From contig JAQUUB010000180.1 in NCBI GenBank assembly GCA_028694115.1, positions 1 through 5,966 on the forward strand: DNA of 5,966 bases, written 5' to 3'. Origin of the DNA: Lachnospiraceae bacterium (GTDB lineage Bacteria > Bacillota_A > Clostridia > Lachnospirales > Lachnospiraceae). A program made the translations under genes and the position numbers. Below are positions 5,745 to 5,966 of this stretch, piece after piece. Below the pieces are notes generated by a model, which worked only from the letters and a program-made list of their open reading frames with translations, made no database searches and was not told where the DNA came from. Numbering within the stretch: the stretch's first letter is position 1; every line of letters begins with the position of its first letter.

Positions 5745-5775
5745 ATTTAATATGGAATTTTTTTCCATATTAAAT
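5745..5775. repeat. Perfect 13-bp inverted repeat in the YdbC-like gene leader
   Basis: ATTTAATATGGAA (5745-5757) and TTCCATATTAAAT (5763-5775) are exact inverse complements around five T residues. In RNA from the minus strand this makes a 13-bp A/U-rich hairpin about 40 nt before the start codon. It could be an operator for a dimeric regulator or a leader hairpin; no U-tract follows in the minus direction, so it is not an obvious terminator. Confidence 0.7.
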
Positions 5776-5792
5776 CTTAGTAAATAAATGAT

Positions 5793-5808
5793 TTAGTTTC
5801 TTAGTTTC
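5793..5808. repeat. 8-bp perfect tandem repeat
   Basis: TTAGTTTC occurs twice back to back (5793-5800 and 5801-5808), reading GAAACTAA twice on the minus strand. It lies between the upstream partial gene and the 13-bp inverted repeat. It may be part of a control region, but two copies can arise by chance in AT-rich DNA. Confidence 0.4.
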
Positions 5809-5829
5809 ATAATATTTTACACAAATCTC

Positions 5830-5966
5830 TTATTTACACATACGATTCATAAAATTTTCCAATTCAGCCTTAGCTTCGTCTGTTGTTCCATTTAATGAAT
5901 GCATAAGTTCAAATAAATCTTTGTAAGAATTCTCAATTTCAGTTTTCACTGTTGTTAACTCTTCAG
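5830..5966 (-). CDS. C-terminus of an unrecognised, probably helical protein (partial)
   Basis: The minus strand is open from the window edge to TAA at 5832-5830, giving at least 44 residues. The tail is rich in Glu and Lys with alternating hydrophobics (EELTTVKTEIENSYKDLF at its visible start, ELENFMNRMCK at the end), which suggests two amphipathic helices, possibly coiled coil, around the turn LNGTTDEAK. No family is recognisable from this fragment and the start lies outside the window. It is followed by a 124-nt gap before the YdbC-like gene, so the two may not share a transcript. Confidence 0.55.
   Translation of the reverse strand, partial: EELTTVKTEIENSYKDLFELMHSLNGTTDEAKAELENFMNRMCK

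Noticed and set aside
5551..5787. Plus-strand open frame of 78 codons opposite the YdbC-like gene
   Set aside because: It is antisense to a well-supported family member and its product (Ser/Phe-rich) resembles no protein.
1..5966. CRISPR array, tRNA or rRNA genes, complete insertion sequence ends
   Set aside because: No regularly spaced repeats, no cloverleaf-like or rRNA-like stretch, and no transposase or integrase reading frame was seen on either strand.

Overview
The window is AT-rich, coded entirely on the minus strand, and carries strong AAGGAGG-type ribosome binding sites, frequent TTG starts, a PerR-type operator and a YdbC/PC4 protein. Together these point to a low-GC Firmicute, probably a clostridial one. 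Taxonomy is inferred from these traits only.

Reading in the direction of transcription (right to left), the window opens with the C-terminus of an unrecognised gene (5830-5966). A 124-nt gap follows that holds a perfect 13-bp inverted repeat and an 8-bp tandem repeat. Next comes a 73-residue YdbC/PC4-type single-stranded nucleic-acid-binding protein (5484-5705). A 1-Cys, Prx6-like peroxiredoxin (4751-5398) follows, preceded by a sigmaA-like promoter whose -10 lies inside a near-perfect PerR box and closed by a good intrinsic terminator (4690-4721). These look like ordinary chromosomal or stress genes.

After the terminator a separate cassette begins with its own candidate promoter (4650-4678). 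Its first gene (1073-4594) encodes a ~1173-residue protein that I read as a single-chain, two-barrel RNA polymerase of the cellular RNA-dependent RNA polymerase (RdRP, QDE-1/plant RDR) superfamily, to which the phage SPbeta enzyme YonO is also related. The catalytic DKDGD is present. So are the upstream RNP motif, the two first-barrel lysine motifs, the region matching the eukaryotic AVDxxKTG...PxF block, and a C-terminal block resembling SAWYxxTY...SFPW. Two tandem, mutually related ~60-residue proteins (800-988 and 584-769, DUF5659-like) follow, then the N-terminal half of a DExH helicase (123-578) that stops inside motif III.

The last 122 bases are non-coding, dense in palindromes, and end in a Shine-Dalgarno-like sequence for a gene beyond the edge. 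The polymerase, small paralogues and helicase look like an operon that makes and remodels RNA, probably on a mobile element (prophage or integrative element). The element itself, its ends, and the true role of the polymerase (element transcription like YonO, RNA-templated synthesis, or defence) cannot be settled from this window.
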